Shown: positions 44,687 to 58,218 of the stretch, piece by piece
Layout: each line of letters begins with the position of its first letter
Numbering within the stretch: the stretch's first letter is position 1
Assembly: GCF_932276165.1 (NCBI RefSeq)
Contig: NC_064009.1
Span: 7,192,001-7,256,000, forward strand
Length of the DNA stretch: 64,000 bases
Direction of reading: 5' to 3'
Source of the DNA: Plutella xylostella
Lineage: Eukaryota > Arthropoda > Insecta > Lepidoptera > Plutellidae
Notes under the pieces: generated by a model
Told to the model about the DNA's origin: nothing
Seen by the model: the letters and a program-made list of their open reading frames with translations, nothing else
Databases searched by the model: none
Position numbers and translations under genes: made by a program

Positions 44687-47436
44687 AGAAAATTACATAT
44701 TGTACGTGTCTGGTGTTTATTCCGACCTTGCGTTTATTACTATGACAGAGCCGTCATTAAAACCGCTTAGGCGTGAACAATTTTTGCGCGTTTCTTCAGG
44801 AAATAGGTAAAAAACATATACAAATGTAAATAGCCTGAAAAAATCCTCTTAAGCTGTAATGAGGTGCACTTTTCAGCGCACTAGCCGGTCATTCATACAT
44901 ATTCATGTAACAAGAGTAGGTTTGCATAATTTCTGTGCTAAGCGAAATGGGTCGGAGATAATTGCACATTTTCTTTTCACTTGAACGCTAATTTACAGTT
45001 TGAGAGTGACGTTTAAGTTAATGAGATGTAAGTAGTCAGTAATGGTAGAGATATTTAGATGTAGTGGACACATATTATGACTATCATAGAACAAATAAAG
45101 CTATACCTTCTTGCAGATAAAATGTAGAATTCACCCAAAGATTAAAGTAGTATGCCATAGGTATGCCTGCTTACACATTTAATGGGAGTTTATAAATCAA
45201 AGTGAGTTCTTAGTGCAATGCTACCGGCAAACGTTTATCGCCAAATGTTGCCTTGAAAATTTAATGTTGAAATGTAATGCGTTCGCATCAAAATTCGGCA
45301 CCTGAAGAGAAGTAGACGTTTAATCGTAAAGTTTTCCTGTAAGTATTCTATACAAATGTTGAAAAGCCATAACAACACATTTTAGTTTAGGATTTTAATA
45401 TTGAAAGTACCTAACCAAGGATCGTGTGTGCTAGGCCTCGCCCATGATGAAATCGAAACAAGTGAGAACGTTTACTAATGAAGCGCCGGAGCCAAAACCC
45501 AATTAATTAGCCAAAGTGATGACGTCACCCGTGACGGTCGCCATGATTGATAACGTTTACGTGCAGATTAAAAACATGTTTTTTGGAGAAATACGATACC
45601 TGCTTAAAGCTCTGTTCAGACTTAAGCGATATCACTGTCAACGTCGTCGGTTGTGCTGCTGAGTCGGTATCTATGGTTAGACTATTGCGATATCGCATTA
45701 TATACGGATAGGCTTTACCAATGGATACTAATTCAACATACAGAAACATATTATAATTTGTAAATATCTGGAAAGATACATTAACAGAAATAACGAATTT
45801 CATAAAGCTCAGATACACGGCTAAGTTTATTGGTACAGAAGTTTTATAAGAGGTGCTCCACTTTTATCATAATAATGAGATTATAATATCGAGCAACAGC
45901 TTAATAAACAGATAAAGCTTGCCAAAATAAAGCAAAATTGACCGCCTCTGGTGTGTAATAAATAAGTTATATTTTAACAGATTTTCGTGTCAGATAGGCA
46001 GTCGATGTCTGAGAGTAACGGATATAAATGAAAACCAAAGTCGGCTCAGCGCGCGATAGGCGAAACGAGAATAAATGGATAGCATTACATCACGATGGCC
46101 CGATACAATATTGAAAAAAAAAAAATCCGCGCACTCTTGAAATATTTGAGAAAGGTGTTAAGGTCATTGTTGGACTTGGTGCGGTGTCTTGATATACGAA
46201 TAGTCTTAATACAATAATTATAATTGTAATCCTGCCGTACATTTATATAATATATTTAGCTATTACTTAGATAAGATGTATTTTTTGATAAATAAATGGT
46301 TAATAAGGTATCTTAAGGGTCGGTACTGGGGAATCGAATCGCAACTCAAGCATTCATGAAATGAATTACCTAATGCAAATCTCTATTACAATATTTATTT
46401 ACCATTTAGTAGTTGACTCGGTTCGTTTAAGTGATATTTTTCTAGCTAATGCAAACGTCTAGTTACTTAATAAGTGGCTAGTTACATTTTTAAAATTAAA
46501 AATGGTACGTAAAACTTTGTATACTTAGAAGAAGAAGAAGGTTACGATGTATGCGTAGCAATTATTTGTAGCCGCGTAGCATATTCGTAGCAGGCTACGC
46601 GCGCTACGACGCGTCGTAGGCATGACCGTAGCACGTCGTAGTCAATACTGAAAACACTTTAAATCACGTTAATTTTATACTTCATACACGGTTTTGTTGA
46701 AAATATTATGCAGCAGTGGACATTAAAAATGATAGAGTTTTCGTTATTATAAAATTTAAATCAATAATATACATATATTGATGATAATATTCAAATTCGG
46801 AACAGTGGACCCTTAGCTATAATAGCTACTCAAATTTATTATTAGGTGATTCATAGCTTCATCTAAACTACTAGTTTCTATAGTCAAAGAACCCAAGTTT
46901 CTTGTGTTACAAAACTAAACCCAAAACTTGGCAGAAAATCTGGTCAAACATTACTCAAACTTGAACTTTGCGGCTCTGCTATTTATTTCAGTAAAAAATA
47001 GGGCGTCTCTGAATTACAGTGGTAGTCATTTATATTGTTAGTAAAATTTATGCAAACACTTTTTACTTCTAGGCATTAATGTTCTAGCCTCCTGACACCT
47101 GGCGTGCTATGAGTAGGACATTGAAAAAAAATATAATATATAGTTTAAAAATACCAATATTAAAAGTTTTATGGAGTATCCCTGTTATTCCTTTAAAGTT
47201 TTATAAAGTACCTATCCCTTAAACAATTTATACATTTATACCTCTCGGGGTCAGGAGGCTAGAGCAAGTCTGTGCCAAATCTGTTTAATACATAAGTTTT
47301 GTGTGTGCATAATTATGTAAAGAAAACCTTTTAACCCAATTATTACGGTAAAAATCAAAAAAATGCCAATGAAATATAAATTTTAAATACTATCTATATT
47401 TATGTAACTTATTTGTACACGTGTGTGACATGTTGG
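44687..47436. other. Gene-free stretch, left part
   Basis: No supported coding frame. A small block near 46560-46645 repeats CGTAGC-type words (TACGCGCGCTACGACGCGTCGTAG). The rest is AT-rich and not recognised. Confidence 0.5.
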
Positions 47437-47438
47437 TA

Positions 47439-48397
47439 CAGTGAAACTATAAAGTCCTGAAATTAAATGAGGGCACTGCTATCTTTCATGTAGCAACCCT
47501 ATATAGCGAAACATAACTGACTTTGATACTTGAAATTTTGCCTGTTAACTTTCTACCTATTTATGTATTTAAAAACAACTTACCAACCACAAAAAAGCTC
47601 TTATACAAGCTAGAAGGTGTTAATATGAAGGCTAATAGTGAAACCAATAAATATTTATTTAGATAACGTTATTTAACTGTATAAAAAAACTGGATCTGTT
47701 GACGAAGGGCACACATAGTAAAGACATCAATTTCTCTTTTTGGACGGCCAATTCTGTTTCTTCCAGGAGTTAGAAATATTCCATATTTTGCCCTCTTTGG
47801 CACGCTGGTCCGATATAACTATAAAATAAAATAAAAAAATCTTTTTGAGTTACACAATGCCCCACAAATTCACACAATGTGAATTTAGTCAGTAAACAAA
47901 CATATATCTTCAAGTATCAAAATGTTAAGGTTTGACTCAACTGAAACCAGATGAAACCTACAATCAGTGGTATGTAAACAATGTTCGACTTGGGCTCTAA
48001 ACCTAGGTTTATCGATAAATGAAGCGTTGGTACTAATAAAAAATGAGTTTGTACAATGCTACATACCCGTCATAGACGCTGTACGAGCGTAAACATCCTC
48101 CAAATTCGACAAAATGTGTCCAGCTTGATGTTCCGCTAAACATTGTATTAAAACTCGATAAATAACTTCACTAGCTTGACTTCGAATTTTTTTCTTCATC
48201 TTCCTAATTGCAACCAAGCGTAAATTGTTGCTTTTATCTAGATTATCCTTATAATTAATAAGAAAATTCAAAAAAACAGCCAACCGCCTATTGACATAAA
48301 CAATTGTTATGACTTTTATGTTTCTTTTCTAATGGTGCCAGGCTCCTGAAAATTTTAGTTCCTCAAACATTAATTTCAGGACTTTATAGTTTCACTG
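47439..48397. mobile_element. Tc1/mariner-type element with transposase remnants
   Basis: Ends CAGTGAAACTATAAAGTCCT and its complement, with TA on both sides (47437-47438 and 48398-48399). The inverted ends run about 28 bp. It has lost most coding sequence. Only 38 bp separate its right end from the Harbinger MITE at 48437. Confidence 0.85.
47669..48283 (-). pseudogene. Transposase N-terminal remnant
   Basis: Two open segments on minus inside the 47439 element. The first, 48283-48059, has a basic stretch (VAIRKMKKKIRSQASEVIYR) and a helix-rich part ending SNLEDVYARTASMTGM. The second, about 47815-47669, reads TSVPKRAKYGIFLTPGRNRI then GRPKREIDVFTMCALRQQIQ and FFYTVK before a stop. The GRP...IRQ.I..FY pattern is the N-terminal DNA-binding part of insect Tc1-like transposases. 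No DDE core follows, so it cannot be active. Confidence 0.65.
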
Positions 48398-48436
48398 TAC
48401 GATGCTCACGCGGAAAAACTTTTGTTTATATACTAA

Positions 48437-48583
48437 CCCCCTTATTCATAGAGAAGTTACAAAACGTTTTAACTGATAAACTGTTTTGTCCCTCTCTGTC
48501 AAAGAACAAATTGTTCTTTGTTGGAGAGGGACAAAACAGTTTATTAGTTAAAACGTTTTGTAACTTCTCTATGAATAAGGGGG
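48437..48583. mobile_element. PIF/Harbinger-type MITE, copy 2 (147 bp)
   Basis: Same family, length and ends as 15096-15242, with TAA on both sides (48434-48436 and 48584-48586). The outer arms are almost unchanged between copies; the centre differs in part. Confidence 0.88.
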
Positions 48584-48586
48584 TAA

Positions 48587-51500
48587 ACCTGTAGGTATAA
48601 AAAAAATATTTTGGATAAATCGCACCACACCATATTTTCTCCTCCAATTTGAAGAAGGAAGTTCATCATTCAGTTCAGTGGAAATTGGCTGCGCCACATT
48701 TAATAAATTTCTTGCCATTAACTTAAATACTTCTTTTAATATGACTTTTATGTGCTTTCGCTGAGTTTTAACTTTATCCTAAAAATCTCGCTACTATGCG
48801 TAGGTACTTTATAAAGTGTTGTTTACGGACTTTTCGAAGATTATGGCAAATGTTATAAGGACATCAATGGATCCCACGTCTATCTACCGCAAAAAAGATT
48901 AATTGTGTATGATAAAAATGATGCCATAAGTATAAGTTATTTTTTAATCATTTACAAAGTTATTAGGGAATTCGTTTTAAAACAACAGGACACGAAGCCT
49001 ACTTGACCTCTCCTTGACTTGATGATTAAATGGCATTCGTAAACGGTTTTGGACAATTAGGGTAATTGTGGATTACGTTGGGCTTATTTTATTCCTAGTT
49101 TAGGTAGAGTACCTACAGGACTACCTTAACTGCCAAACAAAAGTTGACGCTTATTTTAAGTGTACAATAATTGACATGGATATAAGTAGGGCTTCAATGC
49201 ATAAGATTAATATGAGAGTTATTTGTGTTCTATTACGACCTTCATTTCGTTAAATGATAAACAACAACATAAAAAAATGTACCTAGCTACTACATATATA
49301 TATATATATATAATTTTTGTTTTGAGTGTTAATAGGAAACAGTGTGCCCAGTTATCAGTTCTTCCGCAAATTAAGGTAATAGCAGCAGATCCCTGTCAGA
49401 ACGACCTCTAGAGAAAGTAGTTAATCTAAATTCGAGACAATCCCAAGGGATTGAATTAACCGACTGTACTAAAAAGTTCACTACAGAAGTAGGTCAGGTG
49501 TTTAACTAGGGTCTATCGGCGTAAGCACAAAACGTTGTAAAAATATTTGGAGTGCCGTTTTCATTTCTTAGAATACATAATACTTGAAACACTACACTTT
49601 ATTGCCACGGACGAATTTTTTACACTTTAAAGATAGGTATAACTACCTACTTCAAATATTATAAAGCTAAACCACTTCCCGCTAGCTGTACCAATCTACA
49701 TAAGTACATTTATTACTTATATGCAGCAAGTAGGTTAGTGTGCTTTGATTTATTTTTGAATTTACAAAATGTATTTTGATCAGCTTTTTTATAAATGGAA
49801 GAATTGATTCGAGAAAAGAATAATTTATTATAATTGAGTCCATGCGAAGCCGGGACCAGTCGCTAGTTAATTACTAAATATAAAATATATTATGTATCAC
49901 GGATAAATGAAAAGCTGCTTACAACTCGTTAATATCCTCGTCGACAGGCTCATTATTTTAATGTGGTTTTATGTTCCAAAATACGGTTTCTATTTATAAT
50001 AATGTTTACTTATTTAAGTAAGTTATTATTTTGACGAAACCTAAAATATACAATAATAATATTATAATCATAAGCAAAAACTGTTCTCCAAGTAATTGAA
50101 GCAGTTAAGAAGTTAATGTTCCGCCTACATTAACGCATATTTAATCTAATCTATAATTAGTAATATTGAAAGATGGCCACCAATTACCTTCAGGCTACAG
50201 ACACGGCCGACCCTCAGGTTACAACCCCTAATCTGAACCATTACGCACAATTTGCGAGGATAGAGGATAAAGGCTTATGTATTGTCACACTACACCTACT
50301 CTTCTGTTCAGATATATAGGCTGTTAATTAAGGGCATAGTAAGCCGAAAGGGAGTGTGCCAGGGGGTCATTCTGAACAACTTTGTACTGTGATTTTTATA
50401 ATATTGGCTATTCACTCCCTTTGCTTACTATAACTTTTTGCAACACCTTGTAGATAGAGTATAGACCACACTCGAAAACTGAACTTTTTACTGTACTTTA
50501 CCCTTACGTCGTACATATTAACAAGGTTTAAAAGTACTAACGAGTTCCTACACTCTATGTTCCTCTGGCTCAATTATGTATCAGGGGTCGAGTTCTATGG
50601 TCTAATGGGGACAACGGAGGTAGGGTGACATTTAATTAAGGTTTTGCACGGTTATGAAGCTCCGTGATAAAAGAGATTTTTATTACCTTTTTATGAGGTT
50701 ATTAATATCTATCTTCAACTCTGTTCGTTTTGTGGCGAATGGAATTGTGCGGGGAAAATATAATATGATTCATTTGTGTTACTAAGTCTACAATATGAGC
50801 ATTGAATTGAATTTTGCAGCGTTTTGGCTCTACCTATAAAGTTATTTTTTTTAAATAATAGCCAGTAAAAGTAAATGCAAAGCTTTTATCAGTTTCAGCA
50901 AGCTAAAAACATTAGTTGCTTCAATGAAAACGTGAATTAGATTAAAGCACATGTTTGTTTGTCCCCGGTGTATTGTGTAGCGCTATTCTTGCTAACTATA
51001 CTAACACAGAGTCTTACGGAGCTTTTGTGACTAATTTAGAAATTAGATTGTGTTTTCCTGCAAAGTGCTTCTGGCATATGCTTACAAAAACGTTGGGTGT
51101 AAGCTGGGAAAATGTACATTTAAACAATAGGTTTATAGTATAGCATTTGGTTTTGTCTACTTCCAAAATGAAAGCTCCTGGTGCCTACTAAATGGATTTT
51201 GCATTTATATTTTATTTTTATTGAGATGAATTCACCCATTTAAGATTTCTGACCTATTTTTATCAGTGCAGTAGTTTAAGGGATAGCTGATAAACTTTAT
51301 TAAACGTTCGTCTCAGACGACGTGTTAAGGTTTCCTCAACGCAGGCTTTATCGTCCGTCCGGGGGTTAACCCGAGATCCGCGGTTGTTCGTGCGATGTAA
51401 TAAAATCTGTTGGAGCCTCTCGCCGCGGGCTGACGACCCTGAGCGGGGCAGTTTGTAGAGAGGTGGTCCTCCACGAGGATGTAGCAGACGAAGAGGTTCG

Positions 51501-51643
51501 GCTAACTAAGCGATACATTGGTAGACGCTTGATGCTTGATTAAGAAAAATAATATTTAATGGAATTTGATATTTTCATACCGGTAACGATACAATGCAAA
51601 CGTTTTAAACACAAATGGAAAAGTTATCGTGGAGATGATTCTG
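48587..51643. other. Gene-free stretch, middle part
   Basis: No gene supported. A (TA)n run is near 49293-49312. A hairpin-like pair ATAGTAAGCCGAAAGGGAGTG / CACTCCCTTTGCTTACTAT at about 50337-50430, followed by AACTTTTTGCAACACCTTGTA, looks like a worn mariner-type end. A GC-rich patch at 51300-51500 is not identified. Confidence 0.45.
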
Positions 51644-51697
51644 CGTAAATACCTGCCAAATGCTGGTATACTTACCAGCATTTGGCAGGTATTTACG
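51644..51697. repeat. Perfect 25-bp hairpin
   Basis: Arms 51644-51668 and 51673-51697 are exact complements with a 4-nt loop (core TACCTGCCAAATGCTGGTA). No flanking duplication is clear. It could be a small RNA source or a minimal foldback relic. Confidence 0.7.
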
Positions 51698-52329
51698 TTA
51701 ACAGAGAAGATTTTTTTAAATTTATTTCACACAATAACTAACTGTAAGTGCTGCTATGTAGCCAAAACATTCCCACCCTGTATTTAATAAATTAATACTT
51801 AAAAAATAATCGAAGTCCAGTGAAATTTCTGGCCGAAATCCGTCTCATGACCCTAGAGATTCGGCCAGATTCGGCCCGGCACTGACCCCGCGGTGGACTT
51901 ATTTGGATTTCACTTTATAGCCGCAATTGGCCCGAGGGCTAAGGGTGACATTTTCTAAATAACCTCAGCTCCTCCAAATTTGGCTAAATACGCTTGTTTC
52001 AGCAACCCTTAATTTTAATAAAGTAGCGAGTATCTACCCAAAATTTAAACATTACTTTATTATTTTCACAAGAAATTCAAAACAAAATAATATGCTTTAT
52101 AAATAGGGTGTTTGCAAAATTTAAGTACGAATTCAGTCAGTCAAATCATAACCCAGGAATTTTATGGAGAACCATGGATCTTTGAAAGAAAATTTTTAAA
52201 TGAAGGAATCTGCCAAGACTAAGCGAATAGCGACTAGCGACCTACGCACCGAATTAACACTACATCAACACTTATAAGACCTGTCGCAAAATAATAGGCC
52301 AGTTTTTATAGCATGAAATAAAAAAAATA

Positions 52330-52404
52330 CACTTACGAGCAATGAAAAAGTTCCAGGCATAATGGAACGTCAATCAGATGGAACTTTTTCATCGCTCGTG
52401 AGTG
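52330..52404. mobile_element. Small foldback/MITE (75 bp)
   Basis: CACTTACGAGCAATGAAAAA with GTTCCA at the left, and its near complement TGGAAC with TTTTTCATCGCTCGTGAGTG at the right. The arms are about 26 bp with few mismatches. It ends 6 bp before the 52410 MITE. Confidence 0.6.
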
Positions 52405-52409
52405 AATAA

Positions 52410-53170
52410 AGGCTCGTTGACACAGTGCGAGCTGCTGCCTGGCCAGTAGACAGCTACTCGGTTTGTGTACTCGTACGCCAGTAGCTCTGCTCGCCTTTGC
52501 TGTCTACACGACACCCAGTCCCATGCCGAGTCGAGTCGCGGCGTAGTACACAAAAAACACGGGTTCCACTGACAACTGTCCGGCTGGCACTGGCAAGCTA
52601 CTGCCGAACGCGTCCAAACGATGCGAGCGACGGCCGAGCCGCTGTCATGGGCGAGTAGCTGCCGGGCGAGCAGACGAGTGAAAACAAAAAATGTTGAAGT
52701 AACTCGGATGCGAGCTACTGACCAACTCGCACGTACGAGTTACTCGTAAGTTACTTCCAAACAGTGCGAGTTACTGCAGTGCAGCTACTCGGAAGGCTGA
52801 CTCGTACGCTAGCTCGCACTGTGTAAACTAGCCATTAAGCGACGGCCGAGCTGCTGTCATGGGCGAGTTGCTGTCGGGCGAGGCGAGTGAAAACAAAAAA
52901 TGTTGAAGTAACTCGCATGCGAGCTACTGACCAACTCGCACGTACGAGTGACTCGTAAGTAACGTCCAAACAGTGCGGGTTACTGCAGTGTAGCTACTCG
53001 GAAGGCTGACTCGTACGCTAGCTCGCACTGTGTCAACGGGCTGATGCGAGCTACTGACCAACTCGCACGTACGAGTTACTCGTAAGTTACGTCCAAACAG
53101 TGCGAGTTACTGCAGTCCAGCTACTCGGAAGTCTGACTCGTACGCTAGCTCGCACTGTGTAAACTAGCCA
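52410..53170. mobile_element. MITE with TAA duplication and internally amplified module
   Basis: Ends AGGCTCGTTGACACAGTGCG and the complement of CGCACTGTGTAAACTAGCCA; TAA on both sides (52407-52409 and 53171-53173). The right half is present three times head to tail, at about 52627-52838, 52839-53040 and a shorter copy 53042-53170. Each ends near GCTAGCTCGCACTGTGT. Rich in CpG and in GAGCTACT / AGTAGCTC words. Confidence 0.82.
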
Positions 53171-53314
53171 TAAGTAACTTTCGGTCCTCTCATATTGTGA
53201 GGAGTGTAGATGGGTATTTAAGTCCCAAGACCTGCAAACACAACATCATCAGACAACCGTACACTCATCACCTCCGCAGCCTCCCCGAGTATCGTCAGAT
53301 AAGGTGTACGTTAA

Positions 53315-53429
53315 AGGTCACTTCACATATAAGCGTATCGAAAGGGATCGCCTCTTTTTCTTCTATCAGAACGCGAGCTCGCGAACGCATGGTGATACCT
53401 AAACGTTATGCTTATATGTGCTGATACCC
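53315..53429. mobile_element. 115-bp MITE with TAA duplication
   Basis: Ends AGGTCACTTCACATATAAGC and the complement of GCTTATATGTGCTGATACCC share CACATATAAGC at the same distance from the end. TAA on both sides (53312-53314 and 53430-53432). Confidence 0.75.
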
Positions 53430-53432
53430 TAA

Positions 53433-56033
53433 GGACCACGATTACTGTACGATGTACGTTGCTAAACGCACCAACTGGTCGTCACTTGCTCAACTGAAGT
53501 AAATTAATAAACGAAACGCCACAGTTATTAGTCCGGAAAGCGGCCATGCACGAAGTGCTTTCTACATGATGGATCACTTTAGTTATTATCGGATGCAAGT
53601 GTGTTATGCTCTATACTGCCAGTGTAGTTGCGGTGCTCAGCCAACCCAAAGCCAAAGCCAGTTCACCTTTAAGCCAAAAGCTCAAAGTTGAGCATTTGCC
53701 GCCGAATTATTGAGAAGGTTATAACTAGTTGGCGTTTGTAGGCGAAGTTTGTTAGCTGTATAAGTAACGAAATCTTCTTACGTACATCTGTTGTTTATTA
53801 ATGTTAATAAAGATTGTTACTGTAATCTTTTTTTTGTTCTAGTTAAAACCTTATGTCTCATGATTACAGTGTTCTGTTAAATATGTTTTTCAAAAGCTTT
53901 GATAATTGACCTATAGACTAAAGTTTCCCATTCCTTTTCTTATTGCTAAATTTCACTTCCAATAAGGACACCGTATTAATTATACCAAAACACATACTTC
54001 TCAAAATATTAAAGTCCACCATTGGACGTACACTTCAACTAATGGTATGAACATGGCAAAACCACCTTCGTGCTCACAAAAGTTAGCAAAACTAAAACGG
54101 GTATTTTTTCCTATTGTACAATGTACATAAAGTATTGCTCCAATATTACCTTATAAGGTAAATTCTATACATCGAGGCTATGAAAGCCGACATAGCCACG
54201 TTGCAGCACCAAAGGCAATAAGTTAATGAGCAAAAGCGATGTGCATATTGTGCATTGTGCACACGAGGAATGTGCAATCAGTGGCATATTGCAGACACGG
54301 GCAATTTCATTTTTCATTTTCAGTGACTAACGATAACCGCCCGTCATTATTGTCAACCCTGTATAACTAGGTCACACAGGCCACTGTAGGTATGTATAGG
54401 TAGGTTTTTAAAATTCTAGTAATATTTCTAAGGAATTACGTAAACTAATTATTAGATTCATGTTTTTTGCCTTTTACAGTCCACTGCTGTAGTTTTGGAA
54501 TGAAATATATTATGAACATTACATTCTAAAATCGAAGCGGGATAGTCTGTATAAAGAAAATCAATATCTTTATGATTTCTTTGAGAACTGAACCCAAATA
54601 TTTTTTAATAATTTCATTTAAAAACAGGAAGAGAGTGCATAATAAAATAACGGAACCGAATTAACGCCAGATGCGCGCGGGAGTGACTGCTGGCGCCTAC
54701 TGCTCAATTAGAATATGAGGAACAATCTAGTTTAAAATAGCTCTAAGTTAATCATAGTTCTATTTTGTGAATACACCTACATACCTATTATGCTCCTATT
54801 CCGAGATACCTTCTCACTCTTACTTACCTACTTCAATTATTATCCCCACTACTACCTACCTACCTACCTACTGTTTATTACTTGTATATATGTAGCAAAA
54901 ATATGTGCAATAAAGGTAACGGCCACGTTCCTGTTTTGCTATCATGTGCTGTAAAGGTCCCGTAATTAGTCGGATTATGGTCGCGGCAGCGCTGTCTCGA
55001 CGCGAAAAGGGCACAAATTATACAGCAATTCAGTGCTAAGACAGTCGAGTAATTGTGACCAAGAAGCTTAAATAGTAGGTTAAAAGTCGAGTAAAAGTAA
55101 ACTGCACCCAATTTAGGGCTGTCATAGCAATTTTGTTGCAGCTTCTACACTAAGGGTGCAGTTACAGCGATGTGGTGCTCATTAATCGACAAATAAATAG
55201 AATTATAGCTGCCGAGTTGCTACAACTCTTCATTCTTGTGCGATAAATGCAACAAAATTACTTTCTCCCTACTATTTAGCTATATTTTAGCCACGCTGTT
55301 GCAGAAAAATATAAGGAACTAAAACTGTGGATTGTGTCTTCTCTATCATTTGAAAGAGATAGATATAACCGATTCCAAAAGCATATTATCTTTATTTTTT
55401 ACTAAATGAGTTATTTCGAGTGCAATTTCTTTGGTTGCATTTTACACATTCGTATACGAAAAATCTTAAACGCATTTAACTTTATCGATAAAGTAATATG
55501 AATTCCTTAACATATGTTTAAGGGCTATGTTAAATCTTTCTGAAAAAATAGTAAATTTGATCAAAATTTATTAAATAATTTATAAAAATAAAATCATAGC
55601 CATCTTTGTTCGTATATTGCTATTACAGCACTGTTAATAGATTTTTGATAGAATAATAGTTACAATGTTGCACTTATAGCATAGCAAGCAGCCATCATTA
55701 AATAAATTTAGGGTTCCTCAATGTAAAACCCTTAACTTGACTAACCCGAGTTGGGATTAATCTCATTCGATGTCTATTATTAAATGTAATTTAATTACCG
55801 TTTGGTTAATTATACATACATATTTGCTTCATATAATACTTAATGATAATGAAATGAACTACTAATGTTCCCATAAGTCGGTTATATATCGCAAAGTTCC
55901 GTTCCCGTGGTAATATCGGAAAAAAAGTATCCTATGTGATATGTCCCAGATAAAAATCTCGGGGTAGATCATCTTCATCGAACGCGAGCGCAACTACCTA
56001 AATGACACTGTAGTTTCGAAACTCGAATCAACC
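53433..56033. other. Gene-free stretch
   Basis: AT-rich, no coding support. A worn fragment like the CTAGCTGTTCCCGCG family is near 55895-55955 (GTTCCCGTGGTAATATCGGA then AAGTATCCTATGTG). Confidence 0.45.
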
Positions 56034-56036
56034 TAA

Positions 56037-56361
56037 AGGAGTCTACACACCAAACCCGCCGACCCGCCGACACAGCCCGGCGGCTTGGTGTCGGCGACTT
56101 AGTTTCAAGAATCATGCCGGCGACTCGTACCCGCGCGTGCAAGTCGGCGGCATGGCCGGCGACTTGCGTACGCGCACGCCTAGTTGCCCGCCGACACTCC
56201 ACGTTCGTAGACACTGCCATCACTAACTAAAAAAGTTGTACTGATTTCTTGCCGCCGACTAACTCACCATGACACATGTTGGCGGGTTGGCGGGTTTGGG
56301 TCGCCGACACCAAGCCGCCGGGCTGTGTCGGCGGGTCGGCGGGTTTGGTGTGTAGACTCCT
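56037..56361. mobile_element. 325-bp GC-rich MITE with 60-bp inverted ends
   Basis: Ends AGGAGTCTACACACCAAACC and its exact complement. The inverted repeat runs through CCCGCCGACCCGCCGACACA and GCCCGGCGGCTTGGTGTCGG with almost no mismatch, so it is young. TAA on both sides (56034-56036 and 56362-56364). Confidence 0.9.
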
Positions 56362-56364
56362 TAA

Positions 56365-58209
56365 AAGCCATGCCGCACAATGTTATCGTGCTGGCTTATT
56401 ACACCTTCCTAAATCAGTCGTCTTTCTTATTTGCCTTTAAAAATAAAAATATATTACAATAAAAATTTTATTTTCTTTACACGATAAAAAAATATTATAT
56501 TGATTTTCAGAATAGAATATTATAGCAAACATAGGTCATTAAAATGGTGAATTGATTAAACAATTAAGAGTGATTTATTGATTGCAAAGCAAGCATGCAT
56601 ACTAATTAAATAAAGCAGAATAAAATTGTGCAGACATTCGATTTCTTCAGTTGTTTTCTGTGGAGCAACGGAAGTCGGAACCACTTGACGTTTCGGCCAT
56701 CGCACTTGACGAATTTTGAGACAAATACTTTGTTTGACCTTTAGTTTTCATTTCTTCTATAAACGTAACCAAAATGCTATTACTGAATTATTTATCGAAT
56801 TAATGTGCCACAATAGCATTTCAAATAGAATATTGAGCTATTACAGTTATTTGAGAGCTTTTATTCGAAATGTCGATTAATGAAGCTATAAGAGTTACAA
56901 TGATGCAGTATAGTGAAATAAAATCTTTTATTCAGCTAATTAGATCCAAATAATACAATGATGAGTAATAGTTCTATAATAGCAACCTGAACAATCAATA
57001 AGCGAATTAATAACTCCTATAGCTCTTTTTCAGCACTAATGTGTGCGTTAATAAAAATAAACTAGCTTTTATAGAAATGTCGAATAAACGGGCTATATAG
57101 GTCGAATATTGGTCGAGTAGATGCGTATTCCACATTGTTACTGCGCAATTTAGATAAAAATGCTTATTAATAGCTGGACCACTTTTATAGCACAATCTAG
57201 TAAAATTTCAGCCATTAATCGATATTTATTCGATTTTAAGTTCTATAAATGGGCCCTTATTCGACCATTTTGCTTGTTGGCGAGTATACCTGTGCCTCTG
57301 TCTAATAAATATGATTTGATTTGATATTATGGCGTAACGGAACGTAGCGTCAATCTTCTGCACATAGAACAACGTGGTTTCGGGTACCTACAACGAGAAT
57401 TCGGTGTACTGGTCTGGACCGACGACCTTTGACAGGCCGATGGTAGCTTTCTTTGGGTCACCATCTCTGGTCACCCTCGATGAATTCGTCGGTTGCTTTC
57501 AGTCTGCATCGTAGGTATACATCTGCGTATACATAGTAAAACCAGTGAAACAACAAAATGAATTTATCCCTGAAAAACAATGGCAGAAATCAATTAGTCC
57601 GGATGAAATATCCGCGGTGATTGACTACCAATGAAATTACGAGCAGGGTACAATTGCATATCACGCAGTCGCATGAGTCCCAGATGCTGAATGCGCCACA
57701 AATTACAATCGTCAGACATGCAAATGAAGTTTTCCCCAGAGCGATGTGCTTATATTTTCCCGCGGGAATACTTGTCTGTCTTTCGAAATTCGGTAGCTCA
57801 ATTTAGGCCATCTGAGCGAAAATCAGTTGTTTGGTAAAATAAGCTAATTATTTAATTCCATTATAGCTTTTCTTAGCTATTTCATAAAGCATAAAAGTAG
57901 GTGCTATACTCGTACGAGTATAGACTGACACATTTTTACCGTCCATGCAAAAAGCAATTTACTTTCACGAATTCGAAGCAATCAAGTGATTGATACGATT
58001 TTAATAATATTTATTGATTTACAGGATATTGCTTGCGGCTCGATCGGAAATTTTCAATTGGAAGAAATATACGAGTACATACGTACTTATTAGGTTCTTT
58101 TTTTCATCAAACAGTTAATATTGCTGCTTTAGGGCATAATATTATGTTAAATATTTTATCAATGAAAATTATCTATATAGCTTTTCCATGAAATTTTCCT
58201 TACGTTTTA
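56365..58209. other. Gene-free stretch
   Basis: AT-rich; no gene or clear repeat recognised. Confidence 0.45.
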
Positions 58210-58218
58210 ATTCAACTT

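Noticed and set aside
55975..56223. 82-codon minus-strand frame
   Set aside because: It lies inside the GC-rich inverted MITE at 56037 and is Arg/Ala-rich by composition only.
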